Shown: positions 45,412 through 53,999, counted from the stretch's first letter. The stretch: DNA of 64,000 bases from Halomonas sp. HL-48 (GCF_001314875.1 NZ_LJZS01000020.1:1-64000); one strand, 5' to 3'. A program made the numbers and translations. The notes: generated by a model from the sequence alone, not told the origin.

Positions 45412-46182
45412 ATGAATCAGCACTTAGCGCGTTATGGTTGCCTTGAGCAGCGTGTGGTCTTTATTACCGGCGGCGGCAGCGGCATTGGCGCTTCATTGAC
45501 GCGGGCCTTTCATTATCAGGGTGCACGGGTGGTGTTTGTCGATATTGACGACGAAGCAAGCGAATCGCTGGTCGCCGAGTTGAGTGCCGCCGCCGGGGAA
45601 CCACCGCTTTACCACCACTGCGATATTCGCGATGTGGCGAGTCTGCAACAGGTCATCGCCGATACCGGCCAAAACGTCGGGCTGATTCATACCCTGGTAA
45701 ACAATGCCGCAAGCGATGATCGTCACTCCTGGCGGGAGGTCGATGTTGCCTACTGGGATGAGCGTATGTCGCTGAATCTGCGGCCGATGTTTTTTGCCGC
45801 CCAGGCGGCGGCAGAACAGATGATCCAGGCAGGCGGCGGCTCGATCATCAATTTCGGCTCGGTCAGCGTGCAGATGGCGCTGGGCGGCTTGTCCGCTTAC
45901 GTCACCGCCAAGGCGGCGGTGCATGGCTTGACCCGCAGCCTGGCCCGGGATTTGGGTGAGCACAATATCCGCGTCAACACACTGGTGCCGGGGGCGGTCA
46001 TGACCCAGCGGCAGCTCGAAAAGTGGATTGGCCCCGACGATGAAGCCGCCATTCAAGCTCGTCAGTGCCTCAAATTGCGACTGGAGCCTGAGCATATCGC
46101 CCCTGCGGTGCTGTTTTTGTCCAGTGCAGAGAGTATGGCCATCACCGGCCAGGAATTTGCCGTTGATGCTGGCTGGGCATAG
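45412..46182 (+). CDS. SDR, D-xylose 1-dehydrogenase (Caulobacter XylB-like)
   Basis: A 256-residue SDR with FITGGGSGIGASLT, NNAASDDRHSW, YWDERMSLNLR, INFGSVSVQMALGGLSAYVT with the Tyr/Lys pair just beyond, RQCLKLR and a C-terminal VDAGWA. The xDDRH motif, the YWDER block and QCLK are shared with Caulobacter D-xylose 1-dehydrogenase, which makes D-xylonolactone with NAD. It is the last gene of the ROK-controlled run, which hints that D-xylose is among the sugars carried by this transporter. Xylonate would go to the dehydratase at 22184. Confidence 0.85.
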   Translation: MNQHLARYGCLEQRVVFITGGGSGIGASLTRAFHYQGARVVFVDIDDEASESLVAELSAAAGEPPLYHHCDIRDVASLQQVIADTGQNVGLIHTLVNNAASDDRHSWREVDVAYWDERMSLNLRPMFFAAQAAAEQMIQAGGGSIINFGSVSVQMALGGLSAYVTAKAAVHGLTRSLARDLGEHNIRVNTLVPGAVMTQRQLEKWIGPDDEAAIQARQCLKLRLEPEHIAPAVLFLSSAESMAITGQEFAVDAGWA

Positions 46183-46488
46183 TTAACCATACGGTCAACG
46201 CGGTAAGCGGCCGGCTGTGACTGATAAAAAAACCATGGTGTATAAGCTGGGTATAAAGGTTTCGTGCGGGAGGCCAAGAAAGATCTGGCGCATTGGTTTG
46301 ACAGTGTTTTTCGATAAATTATTGATTTAATAGCTATATATAGGCGTTATAAGCCATGCCGTCAGCAAGTGTTGCAAAATTGCGAAAGTAGGACTTGACC
46401 AATACATGCTCATTCACTAGTCTAAAGATTGTACAGGTAATGCAGCGTAATGCTCTTACCTGTCGTATGAAGCCAACTAGGAGACGGT
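46183..46488. other. Intergenic region before the first acidic-protein gene
   Basis: These 306 bases hold no convincing gene and are AT-rich in the right half. A TTGACC at 46395-46400 could be a -35 element placed so that transcription would begin just before the inverted repeat at 46433-46463; the matching -10 (TAGTCT at 46418) is poor. No terminator for the upstream sugar operon was recognised. Confidence 0.5.
46433..46463 (+). promoter_or_regulatory. Leader inverted repeat upstream of first acidic-protein gene
   Basis: ACAGGTAA (46433-46440) and TTACCTGT (46456-46463) form a perfect eight-base inverted repeat with a 15-base loop, 25 bases before the start codon. A close relative precedes the paralogous gene at 47203-47230, followed in both by GAAGCCAA and then TAGGAG. 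It may be a 5' stabilising hairpin or an operator. Confidence 0.6.
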
Positions 46489-46884
46489 ATGATGATTAAG
46501 AAGGATTCTTTGAAAAAATTAGGCATTGTCGGTGTATCTTTTGCTTTGATGTCCAGCCCACTCGCGTTCGCTGACATGCACGAAGAAGAGCATGATGATT
46601 CCATCGTTCAGGAAGAGACCGATGAAAACAACGGCACACGCCAGCAGTCTGATCTGGATGATCAGGATTCAATGAGCGATACAGATGGTAACGACGACAG
46701 CAATGATGCTGCCGACGCTCAAGAGGAAACAGACGCCAATAATGGTACTCGCCAGCAGTCTGATCTAGATGAAGATCAAGACTCAATGAGCGAAGGTGGT
46801 TCCTCACCGGATGCTGATGACGCTCAGGAAGAAACTGATGCCAACAACGGCACACGTAACCAATCTGATCTAGACGAAGATTAA
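46489..46884 (+). CDS. Acidic secreted protein with three tandem repeats, unknown function
   Basis: A 131-residue protein that I cannot place in a family. A signal peptide (MMIKKDSLKKLGIVGV, cleavage after about residue 28, PLAFA) precedes a strongly acidic mature part. The unit QEETDxNNGTRxQSDLD occurs three times, at residues 41, 78 and 113, separated by Asp/Ser/Gly-rich linkers ending in DSMS. Such low-hydrophobicity acidic repeats are expected to be disordered and possibly to bind divalent cations. AGGAG is six bases before the ATG. The signal peptide, leader and terminator are all shared with the paralogue at 47262. Confidence 0.82.
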   Translation: MMIKKDSLKKLGIVGVSFALMSSPLAFADMHEEEHDDSIVQEETDENNGTRQQSDLDDQDSMSDTDGNDDSNDAADAQEETDANNGTRQQSDLDEDQDSMSEGGSSPDADDAQEETDANNGTRNQSDLDED

Positions 46885-46970
46885 CAGCGAGAGCTTTTTG
46901 AAACAGATATTCAGAAGTACTCGCTCAGCATCTTTTGTTATCTAGATTTATGAGTTGGATGTAGGTTTTG

Positions 46971-46998
46971 AATGCCCCACTTATGTGGGGCATTTTTT
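46971..46998 (+). terminator. Rho-independent terminator after first acidic-protein gene
   Basis: A perfect ten-base stem, AATGCCCCAC against GTGGGGCATT, with a TTAT loop and running into TTTTTTG. The same AATGCCCC/GGGGCATT stem ends the paralogous gene downstream. Confidence 0.88.
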
Positions 46999-47202
46999 GT
47001 TGGTTCGCCCGGCAATCGTTGTCGCTCGCAACACAGCCACATGTACTCATGTGCCAACAATAAACAGCTAATATGGCCTTCGGTACAGAGTTCTCACGTT
47101 TGATTGGCACGCTTATGTATTTATAAGTATTTGATTTTATTTTATTTATTATTTTTAGTGGAAAGGTTGGCATGTCCGCTGCAATCAGTTTGGCAAGAAC
47201 GG

Positions 47203-47233
47203 ACAGGTAAGACGACCTAACGTTCTTACCCAG
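47203..47233 (+). promoter_or_regulatory. Leader inverted repeat upstream of second acidic-protein gene
   Basis: GGTAAG (47206-47211) pairs with CTTACC (47225-47230), with ACA before the left arm as at 46433. The distance to TAGGAG and the start codon, and the intervening GAAGCCAA, repeat the arrangement of the first gene, so the leader was duplicated or is conserved for a purpose. Confidence 0.58.
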
Positions 47234-47261
47234 AAAGTGAAGCCAAATAGGAGGCAGAATC

Positions 47262-47576
47262 ATGATGAAGAAGGAATATCTCAAGAAGCTTGGCATCCTC
47301 GGCGTATCTTTCGGTCTGATGGCCAGCCCGTTAGCCTTTGCTGACATGCATGAAGAAGAGGAGCAAGAGCCTGCGCCGCAGGAAGAGACGACGCAGGATG
47401 AAGATCAAGGTTCCATGAACTCTTTCGAAGAAGAGGATGAGCAGGGCGATAGCACTGCTACCGAGTATGAGGAAGAGGAAGAAGAGAAAGAATTCTCTTA
47501 CGAGGAAGATGAAGACGAAGAGGAAGAAGAGTGGGAAACTGAAGAGGACGACTCTGAGGAAGATTCCGACTGGTAA
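47262..47576 (+). CDS. Highly acidic secreted protein, paralogue of the preceding gene
   Basis: A 104-residue protein of unknown function. Its signal peptide (MMKKEYLKKLGILGVSFG, cleavage after about residue 27, PLAFA) and the DMHEEE that follows are nearly the same as in the gene at 46489, but the mature chain lacks the NNGTR repeats and instead is mostly Glu and Asp with interspersed Tyr, Trp and Ser. It is likely disordered outside the inner membrane and may bind cations or basic partners. AGGAGG precedes the ATG. Confidence 0.8.
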   Translation: MMKKEYLKKLGILGVSFGLMASPLAFADMHEEEEQEPAPQEETTQDEDQGSMNSFEEEDEQGDSTATEYEEEEEEKEFSYEEDEDEEEEEWETEEDDSEEDSDW

Positions 47577-47625
47577 TAACTCCTCTGAAGGGCACTTAAC
47601 CCTTCTGACGAAGAGATGCGTCTCG

Positions 47626-47652
47626 AATGCCCCGCCGCTTGCGGGGCATTTT
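47626..47652 (+). terminator. Rho-independent terminator after second acidic-protein gene
   Basis: A perfect ten-base stem, AATGCCCCGC against GCGGGGCATT, with a CGCTT loop and a short T-run (TTTT including the stem end). It resembles the terminator at 46971 in sequence, not only in shape. Confidence 0.82.
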
Positions 47653-47796
47653 GCGTGGGCGGTCATAAAGGGGCGCGGGGTTGATCGGGGCTCGCAGCGT
47701 TGAACCGTCTCAGCCGCTCTGGGTTCATAATCGTTGCCAAATAAGGTAAGACGATAGTTAAGCAGCTGGGACATCACTGGAAATAAGGACATGCCA

Positions 47797-48906
47797 ATGG
47801 CGATTGCCTGGAAAGAAACGCCCCAACTCCCCAAGGCGGAAAGCCGCATTGAGGCGATTGACTTAGCCCGTGGTATTGCCATTGGTTTGATGATTGTCAG
47901 CCATTCGGTGAGCGGCTTGGTAGGGATTGGCAATGTGCCGGCGTGGGGCATGGTGCCGATTCACCTGCTCACCAAGTTTTCTTCATCGCTGTTTATTCTG
48001 GTGTTTGGCGTCGCCCTGGCGGTGGCATTTCTTGCCCACGTGGATCGGGACGACTGGCCAAGGCGCCGGCTGAAGCTCTGGCTGCGCGCCGTGGAAGTCT
48101 GGTTCTGGTACAAGGCGCTGCTGATCGTGGAAATGCTGCCCTTCAATACGCCCAGCGAAATCGTCGATGCGCTGCTTTATGGCCGCTTTGGTATCTGGGT
48201 GGAAATTCTCGGCTTCTATGCCATCGCCTTGCTCTGGGTGCCGTTGATCCTGCCGCTCTGGGCACGCGCGCCGCTGTGGAGTCGGCTGGCCATCATTGCG
48301 CTGATTACCGCCCTGGCCGCCTGGCTGCAGGGGCTGTCGTTTGGCGGCAATGACATTCTCAAGGCGCTGCTGGTCGACCATCAGGATCATTATGCCTGGG
48401 GCCAGCTCAGTCGTGCCCCGCTCATCCTGCTTGGTCTGCTACTGGGCGAAGCGGTGCTGCGTTGCATAGGGACACCGGCGCTGAAAAAACGCCTTGCGCT
48501 TACGCTGCTAGGTATTGGCGCGTTGATGATCGGCGGCTTTTATGCGCTGTCAGCCATCGGCGGCGACGTTCATGCCGCCATGCTGGCGGTGGCCAACAAC
48601 GAGGGTAAACACCCGCCGGGGCTTGCTTTCATGCTGTTCAGTCTGGGCGGTGCGCTGGTGTTATTCGCCCTTGCCCTGGCTGGCGGTAGCCCTGCGGCCA
48701 AGGCGCTGATGCCGCTCACCCTGGTGGGCTCGGATGCGCTCAAGGCGTTTATCTTTCATATCGTGGTGATTTTTCTGATGCTGCGCTTTCTGTGGCAGGG
48801 CGAGGGCGCCTACAGCTACCCTGAGGCACTGGGCGTGGGCGGCGTGTTGATTCTGGGGGCCGCCGCATGGATATGGCTGACCCGCACCATGGCTGCGTAT
48901 CGTTAA
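47797..48906 (+). CDS. Membrane acyltransferase, heparan-alpha-glucosaminide N-acetyltransferase-like
   Basis: About 369 residues with some ten hydrophobic helices. RIEAIDLARGIAIGLMIVSHS near the N-terminus is the DUF1624/HGSNAT-catalytic opening, with the conserved Asp, Arg and His; a second His occurs in IFHIVVIF near the end. These proteins move acyl groups across the membrane to sugars or polymers. ATG 47797 has AAGGA seven bases upstream; the ATG at 47791 is too close to it. The acceptor is unknown and there are no clear pathway neighbours. Confidence 0.75.
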   Translation: MAIAWKETPQLPKAESRIEAIDLARGIAIGLMIVSHSVSGLVGIGNVPAWGMVPIHLLTKFSSSLFILVFGVALAVAFLAHVDRDDWPRRRLKLWLRAVEVWFWYKALLIVEMLPFNTPSEIVDALLYGRFGIWVEILGFYAIALLWVPLILPLWARAPLWSRLAIIALITALAAWLQGLSFGGNDILKALLVDHQDHYAWGQLSRAPLILLGLLLGEAVLRCIGTPALKKRLALTLLGIGALMIGGFYALSAIGGDVHAAMLAVANNEGKHPPGLAFMLFSLGGALVLFALALAGGSPAAKALMPLTLVGSDALKAFIFHIVVIFLMLRFLWQGEGAYSYPEALGVGGVLILGAAAWIWLTRTMAAYR

Positions 48907-48952
48907 TCGCGGCCCCGATTGCCGACCATTATAAAGGGAGGAGACTGATATT

Positions 48953-50056
48953 TTGCGACATGGATGGAAGGGGTTGTTAGTCGGCCTTATGGGGTTGGTG
49001 GCACTGTCCGCCCAAGGCGCCGCTTACGGCTATGACGCCCATTGGTATCACGAAGTGGATAAGCGCAGCACCTGGCAGAGCGACCTCGATACGCGCCTTA
49101 ATGAGGTGGAAGCGCGCTTTGCGGGCGACATCGGTGTGTACGTGCAAAACCTGGCCAGCGGCGAGGCATACGCCTGGCAGGCCGACCGGCCTTGGTATCT
49201 CGCCTCGCTGATCAAGGTGCCGGTGGCGGCGGAGGTGCTGGGCGCGGGTGTGCCGACCCGCGAACGCCTGACGCTTAAGCAGAGCGATTTTGTGGATGGC
49301 GCCGGCCCGACCAACTGGCACGACCCCGGCACGCCGGTCTCCGTTGGGTATTTGCTCGAACACATGATCACCGTCAGCGATAACACCGCCACGGATATGC
49401 TGATCGATCGGGTTGGGTTGGATAACGTCAATCAGCGCGCCAGGGAAATGGTGGCGGCCAACGGCGGCGACCCCAATGCGCTGGGGCCGATTTCCAAGCT
49501 GGTCGACGTCCGCAAGGGCGTGTATGGCGCGTTACATCCCGACGCGCGCTCCCTTAGCGGGATGGATTTCATTGCCCTGCGCCAGTCCTCGGTAGGCGAA
49601 CGTCCCCGGGCGCTGGCGGCGCGGCTGAATGTCCCGCCCGAGGCGCTCAACCAGCCCGATTACCATCATGCCTTTGACGCCTACCAGGCCTCGGGCGAGA
49701 ACGTGGGCACCCTGCGGGCGTTTGGCGATTTGCTGGCGACCCTTCACCGCGGCGCGTTGCCCGGTCTTGACGGTGCCCCCCGTGATGAACTGCTTGCCCT
49801 GATGGCCCATACCTCCTCTGGTGACGCGCGCCTTAAAAAGGGGCTGGGCGAGACGATCCGCTTCGCCCACAAGACCGGCACCCAGGACCGGCGGAGCTGC
49901 GATGCGGGGCTTGCCGAGCGTGACGCCCTGCCCACTACTGCCTGGGCGGTAGTGGTCTGCACCCAGGGGCCGGATGCGGTCAGCGAACACGAGCAGGCGC
50001 TGGCGGAGGTGGGGATGGCCCTGCGACGCAGCGGTGCCCTGGGAGCACCCTGGTAA
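48953..50056 (+). CDS. Exported class A beta-lactamase-like serine hydrolase
   Basis: A 367-residue protein with a signal peptide (cleavage near residue 23-26) and the three penicillin-recognising motifs: Ser85-x-x-Lys88 (SLIK), Ser142-Asp-Asn (SDN) and a HKTGT triad near residue 307. The class A omega-loop Glu is not obvious. At 367 residues it exceeds the usual 290 or so of class A beta-lactamases, with a long insert between SDN and KTG, so peptidoglycan-related or esterase activity is as likely as drug resistance. It starts at TTG 48953 behind AGGGAGGAG; the nearby ATG is out of frame. Confidence 0.78.
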   Translation: MRHGWKGLLVGLMGLVALSAQGAAYGYDAHWYHEVDKRSTWQSDLDTRLNEVEARFAGDIGVYVQNLASGEAYAWQADRPWYLASLIKVPVAAEVLGAGVPTRERLTLKQSDFVDGAGPTNWHDPGTPVSVGYLLEHMITVSDNTATDMLIDRVGLDNVNQRAREMVAANGGDPNALGPISKLVDVRKGVYGALHPDARSLSGMDFIALRQSSVGERPRALAARLNVPPEALNQPDYHHAFDAYQASGENVGTLRAFGDLLATLHRGALPGLDGAPRDELLALMAHTSSGDARLKKGLGETIRFAHKTGTQDRRSCDAGLAERDALPTTAWAVVVCTQGPDAVSEHEQALAEVGMALRRSGALGAPW

Positions 50057-50144
50057 CCCGTCGTTTCTCGGCCCCGCGTGCTAAACTAGCTGCGCGTTAA
50101 TCGCCACCAGCGGTCTTCAATGGCCGCGCTGTCAGGAGCCTACC

Positions 50145-51080
50145 TTGAACGACCCCATTATCGATATTCGTGGTTTGAATAAAACCTACCGAGGCGGTTT
50201 TCAAGCGCTGAGCCGGGTGGATTTGCAGATCCAACGTGGCGAGATCTTTGCCTTGCTGGGCCCCAACGGCGCCGGTAAAACCACGCTGATCAGCGTGGTA
50301 TGCGGCCTGGTAACGCCCAGCGAAGGCACCGTCCTGGTCGATGGTTTCGATAACGTCGCCGACTACCGCCAGGCCCGCGAGCGTATCGGCCTGGTGCCCC
50401 AGGAATTGACCAACGAGGCGTTCGAGACGGTATGGAACACGGTCAGTTTTAGCCGGGGCCTGTTTGGCAAGGCGCCGAACCCCGCGCATATCGAAAGCGT
50501 GCTCAAATCGCTGGCGCTGTGGGACAAGCGCAACAACCGGCTGATCACGCTCTCAGGCGGCATGAAACGTCGCGTGCTGATCGCCAAGGCGCTCTCCCAT
50601 GAGCCGCGCATCCTGTTCCTCGACGAGCCGACGGCCGGCGTTGACGTCGAGCTGCGCCGGGAAATGTGGCAGGTGGTACGCGAGCTGCGCGATAACGGCG
50701 TGACGATTATCCTGACCACGCACTATATCGAGGAAGCCGAGGAAATGGCCGACCGTATCGGGGTGATCAACAACGGTGAAATCGTGCTGGTCGAGGACAA
50801 GGACGCGCTGATGAGCAAGCTCGGCAGCAAGCAGCTGACGCTCTATCTCAACGAGCCGCGGGACACCCTGCCGCCCTCGCTTGACCACCCTGCGCTCAGT
50901 CTCTCCGTCGACGGCGCCGCGCTGGTCTACACCTACGATGGTCACCAGGAAGAAGACGGGCACGGTATTCCCGCGCTGCTTACCGCCCTCGAGCGTGAAG
51001 GCATCACCTTCAAGGACCTGCACACCCGGCAAAGTTCGCTCGAAGATATTTTTGTCGACCTAGTCAAGGAACGCGCATGA
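50145..51080 (+). CDS. ABC-2 exporter ATP-binding protein (YadG-like)
   Basis: A 311-residue ATPase: Walker [10 protein letters not shown] (about 39-47), signature LSGGMKRR, Walker [13 protein letters not shown] and the switch His in [20 protein letters not shown]-terminal extension of about 80 residues ends in [12 protein letters not shown], as is usual in exporters of the DrrA/YadG type. It starts at TTG 50145 with CAGGAG six bases upstream. The stop overlaps the permease start by four bases. The cargo is unknown. Confidence 0.9.
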   Translation: MNDPIIDIRGLNKTYRGGFQALSRVDLQIQRGEIFALLGPNGAGKTTLISVVCGLVTPSEGTVLVDGFDNVADYRQARERIGLVPQELTNEAFETVWNTVSFSRGLFGKAPNPAHIESVLKSLALWDKRNNRLITLSGGMKRRVLIAKALSHEPRILFLDEPTAGVDVELRREMWQVVRELRDNGVTIILTTHYIEEAEEMADRIGVINNGEIVLVEDKDALMSKLGSKQLTLYLNEPRDTLPPSLDHPALSLSVDGAALVYTYDGHQEEDGHGIPALLTALEREGITFKDLHTRQSSLEDIFVDLVKERA

Positions 51081-51838
51081 ACCTCTATCCTGTTCGCGCC
51101 ATTTACATGGCCGAAATGGCGCGCACCCGCCGCACCCTGCTGCAAAGCATTGTCTCGCCGGTGATTTCCACGTCGCTCTACTTTGTCGTGTTTGGCGCGG
51201 CGATTGGCTCGCGGATCAGCGAGATTGACGGCATCAGCTACGGGGCCTTTATCGTGCCTGGGCTGATCATGCTGATGCTGCTCACCCAGAGCGTGTCGAA
51301 CGCCTCGTTCGGGATCTTCTTTCCCAAGTTTTCCGGCAGCATTTACGAACTGCTCTCGGCGCCCATTTCGCACCTGGAAATTGTCATGGGCTATGTGGGC
51401 GCGGCGGCGTCAAAGTCGATTCTGCTGGGGCTGATCATCCTCGCCACCTCCGGGTTTTTCGTGCCCCTGGAAGTTGCGCACCCGTTCTGGATGCTGACCT
51501 TTCTAGTGCTGACCGCGATTACCTTCAGCCTGCTGGGCTTTATCATCGGCATCTGGGCCGAGGGCTTTGATCGCCTGCAGTTAGTGCCGCTGCTGGTGAT
51601 TACCCCGCTGACCTTCCTTGGCGGCAGTTTCTATTCCATCGACATGCTGCCGCCGTTCTGGCAGGGCGTTACGCTACTTAACCCGGTGGTGTATCTGGTC
51701 AGCGGCTTCCGCTGGAGCTTCTACGGCATCAGCGACGTCAGCCTGGGGGCCAGCGTCGCCATGATCTGCCTGTTCCTTGCCGCCTGCCTGGCGACCATCG
51801 GCTGGATCTTCCGCACCGGTTACCGTCTTAAACCTTAA
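51077..51838 (+). CDS. ABC-2 type permease (YadH-like)
   Basis: A 253-residue inner-membrane protein with six hydrophobic helices in ABC-2 order. [40 protein letters not shown] and the [19 protein letters not shown] loop are family blocks. It is translationally coupled to the ATPase gene by an ATGA overlap and presumably dimerises to form the export channel. The substrate is unassigned. Confidence 0.9.
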   Translation: MNLYPVRAIYMAEMARTRRTLLQSIVSPVISTSLYFVVFGAAIGSRISEIDGISYGAFIVPGLIMLMLLTQSVSNASFGIFFPKFSGSIYELLSAPISHLEIVMGYVGAAASKSILLGLIILATSGFFVPLEVAHPFWMLTFLVLTAITFSLLGFIIGIWAEGFDRLQLVPLLVITPLTFLGGSFYSIDMLPPFWQGVTLLNPVVYLVSGFRWSFYGISDVSLGASVAMICLFLAACLATIGWIFRTGYRLKP

Positions 51839-51877
51839 CGAATCTTACACCCTAACTAAGAGAGCGCCGTACGTTTT

Positions 51878-52882
51878 ATGCCGCTACTGCACAGCATTGT
51901 TCACCACCTGGCGCCAACTCTCGATGGCGAGCGCCTCACGTTGACCGCCGCCCCGGCCGAGGCCGACAGTGCCGAGCCGGCGATGGAAGAACTCGTCAGC
52001 GCCTTAAGCGACACCTACAACACCAAGCCCAAGGGTTGGGGCCGGTTTGCCGAAGAGGGCGAGCAGGCCGGGCCGCTATTGGTGTGGCTGCGCGACTATC
52101 TTGCCGGTGAGCAGAGCTTTGCCGAGCTTGCCACCGCTCTGGCTGAACGGCTTGTCACCCAGCTGCAGGCGCAGCTGTCAGTGAGTGGTTACTTAGTGAT
52201 CAGCCACCAGCGCCAGGGCGATACCGAAACGCTGTTCATGGCGCTGGTTCACCAGCGCGAGGGTATCGGCATCAATGCCGACCATCAGGCCGTGCCCGCC
52301 GCTCAGCTCAATACCCGCCAGCTCACCCTGGCCGCGCGGATCAATCTCAGTCAATGGCAGAGCGATTCGGCTGATGCCCAGTACGTGTCCTTCTTGAAAG
52401 ACCGCGGCGGCAAGAAGTTGGGGGAGGGGATGGTGGCGTTGCTGGGCATGGAAGAAGGCATCGACGCGCCGACGGAAACCCGCACGCTGCTCAAGGCGTT
52501 CAGCGATTACGTCGAGAAAGAAGACTTTGACGACGATGCAAGCCGTGAAAAAACCGATAGCCTGGTGGATTACGCCAACGACCAGCTGCGCCGTGGGGAA
52601 CCCATGACGCTCGAAGCACTCTCAGAGCTGGTCGACGAGCAGCAGCCCAAGGCGTTTTACGAGCATATTCGCAACGCCGATTACGGTCTGTCACCGGAAA
52701 TTCCCCCTGACAAGCGCACCCTGAACCAGTTTCGGCGGTTTACCGGGCGTGCGGGAGGTGTGTCGATCAGCTTTGATTCACACCTGCTGGGCTCAAGCAT
52801 AGAGTACGACGCCACCCAGGATCGCCTGATCATCAAGCAGGTGCCCAAGCAGCTCAAAGACCAGTTGACCCGGGATGCGTAA
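51878..52882 (+). CDS. yejK: Nucleoid-associated protein YejK (NdpA)
   Basis: A 334-residue protein matching the YejK/NdpA family in length and blocks: a TKPKGWGRFAEEG region near residue 50, FLKDRGGKKLGEGMVALLGM near 165, and SFDSHLLGSSIEYDATQDRL near the C-terminus. The family coats nucleoid DNA and is conserved in gammaproteobacteria. The start lacks a strong ribosome site but the MPLLHSIVHHL opening is the expected N-terminus. No functional tie to its neighbours is visible. Confidence 0.88.
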   Translation: MPLLHSIVHHLAPTLDGERLTLTAAPAEADSAEPAMEELVSALSDTYNTKPKGWGRFAEEGEQAGPLLVWLRDYLAGEQSFAELATALAERLVTQLQAQLSVSGYLVISHQRQGDTETLFMALVHQREGIGINADHQAVPAAQLNTRQLTLAARINLSQWQSDSADAQYVSFLKDRGGKKLGEGMVALLGMEEGIDAPTETRTLLKAFSDYVEKEDFDDDASREKTDSLVDYANDQLRRGEPMTLEALSELVDEQQPKAFYEHIRNADYGLSPEIPPDKRTLNQFRRFTGRAGGVSISFDSHLLGSSIEYDATQDRLIIKQVPKQLKDQLTRDA

Positions 52883-52923
52883 GCAAGGGGTCACATCCGA
52901 CATCTACCATCAGGAGAGCCGCC

Positions 52924-53388
52924 ATGCTGCAGGCGATTAGCCAATTCTTTCAAAACACGCTTGCGCAGCCCGAGCAGCGCGACAATCAGACCCTGACGCT
53001 TGAGCTGGCCTCGGCGGCATTGCTGTTTGAAATCGCCCGCGCCGACCACGAGACCAGCGACGCCGAGCTTGAGACCCTGCGCCGCATGCTGCTCAATCGC
53101 TACCACCTCAGCGAAAGCGACGTTGACGAGCTGATGACGCTGGCGCGGGACGAAGTGGAAGACGCGGTCGACCACTACCAGTTCGTCAGTCTTATCAAGG
53201 AACACTACGGCTACGACCAACGCTGTGAATTGGTTGCGCTGATGTGGCAACTGGCCTGGGCGGACGGTAGCGTCGATGCGCTTGAAGAGCATCGCATTCG
53301 TCGCCTGGCCGATTTGCTGCATGTCAGTCATAGCGACTTTATTCGTACCAAACTCATCACCGAGGAGCGCATTAATCAAGATGGATGA
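52924..53388 (+). CDS. TerB-family protein
   Basis: A 154-residue all-helical protein with the TerB acidic metal-site pattern: LLFEIARADHETSDAELETL (about residues 34-53) and its mirrored LMWQLAWADGSVDALEEHRI (about 107-126). TerB-like domains are linked to tellurite resistance, envelope stress and DjlA-type co-chaperones, but here there is no ter operon. The gene overlaps the start of the ExoD-family gene by eight bases. AGGAG precedes the ATG. Confidence 0.85.
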   Translation: MLQAISQFFQNTLAQPEQRDNQTLTLELASAALLFEIARADHETSDAELETLRRMLLNRYHLSESDVDELMTLARDEVEDAVDHYQFVSLIKEHYGYDQRCELVALMWQLAWADGSVDALEEHRIRRLADLLHVSHSDFIRTKLITEERINQDG

Positions 53389-53974
53389 TCGTAACGAAGG
53401 CTCAACGTTAATGGATTTAATTGCGTCATTGGAGCGCATGGAGCAGGAAGCTCAGCGAGTCAGCGTTGACGATGTGGTCCATGCCATTGGGCGGCGCTCG
53501 TTCGGCCCGTTGCTGTTGGTCGCCGGGCTTATCACCCTGGCGCCGATCATCGGCGATATCCCCGGCATGCCCACGTTGATGGCGGCCCTGGTGCTGCTGG
53601 TGTCCGTCCAGCTGCTGGCGGGGCGAAACACCTTCTGGCTGCCCGAGTGGATGCTCAAGCGATCGATTTCCCGAAGTAAATTTGATAAAGGCATCCGCTT
53701 TTTGAAAAAGCCTGCCCGCTGGGTGGATGGGCTATTGCGGGTGCGCTTGCCGTGGCTAACCGGCTATATTGGCATCCGCGTCACCGCAGTGGTATGTCTG
53801 TTGATTGCGCTGGCCATGCCGCCAATGGAGTTTATCCCTTTTTCGGCCAACGGGGCCGGCCTTGCGCTGGCGCTGCTGGGGCTCGGTTTGGTCGCGAGGG
53901 ATGGCGTCGTGCTGCTGCTCGGCTTTGCACTACTGGGTGCAACCTGCGCGCTGATTTTAGTGAACGTGCTCTAA
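53381..53974 (+). CDS. ExoD-family membrane protein
   Basis: About 197 residues. An N-terminal helical region (SLERMEQEAQRVSVDDVVHAIG) is followed by FGPLLLVAGLITLAPIIGDIPG, the signature loop of ExoD (exopolysaccharide synthesis protein D), and four hydrophobic helices. The biochemical role of the family is undefined. I place the start at ATG 53381, overlapping terB; ATG 53411 is a good alternative, and upstream in-frame codons back to 53276 merely read through the TerB gene. Confidence 0.8.
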   Translation: MDDRNEGSTLMDLIASLERMEQEAQRVSVDDVVHAIGRRSFGPLLLVAGLITLAPIIGDIPGMPTLMAALVLLVSVQLLAGRNTFWLPEWMLKRSISRSKFDKGIRFLKKPARWVDGLLRVRLPWLTGYIGIRVTAVVCLLIALAMPPMEFIPFSANGAGLALALLGLGLVARDGVVLLLGFALLGATCALILVNVL

Positions 53975-53999
53975 TGCCGTCCTTTATAAGGAGTCTGAT

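Larger units (their letters stand above)
46885..47261. other. Spacer between the two acidic-protein genes
   Basis: These 377 bases contain a terminator (46971-46998), then an AT-rich stretch around 47110-47160, and the leader repeat of the next gene at 47203-47230. No coding sequence is convincing on either strand. Confidence 0.55.

Noticed and set aside
46293..46340. TTGACA at 46298 considered as the promoter of the first acidic-protein gene
   Set aside because: No acceptable -10 box lies 16-18 bases away, and it is almost 190 bases from the start codon.
47103..47120. TTGGCACGC considered as a sigma-54 -24 element
   Set aside because: The required TTGC-type -12 element at the proper spacing is absent.
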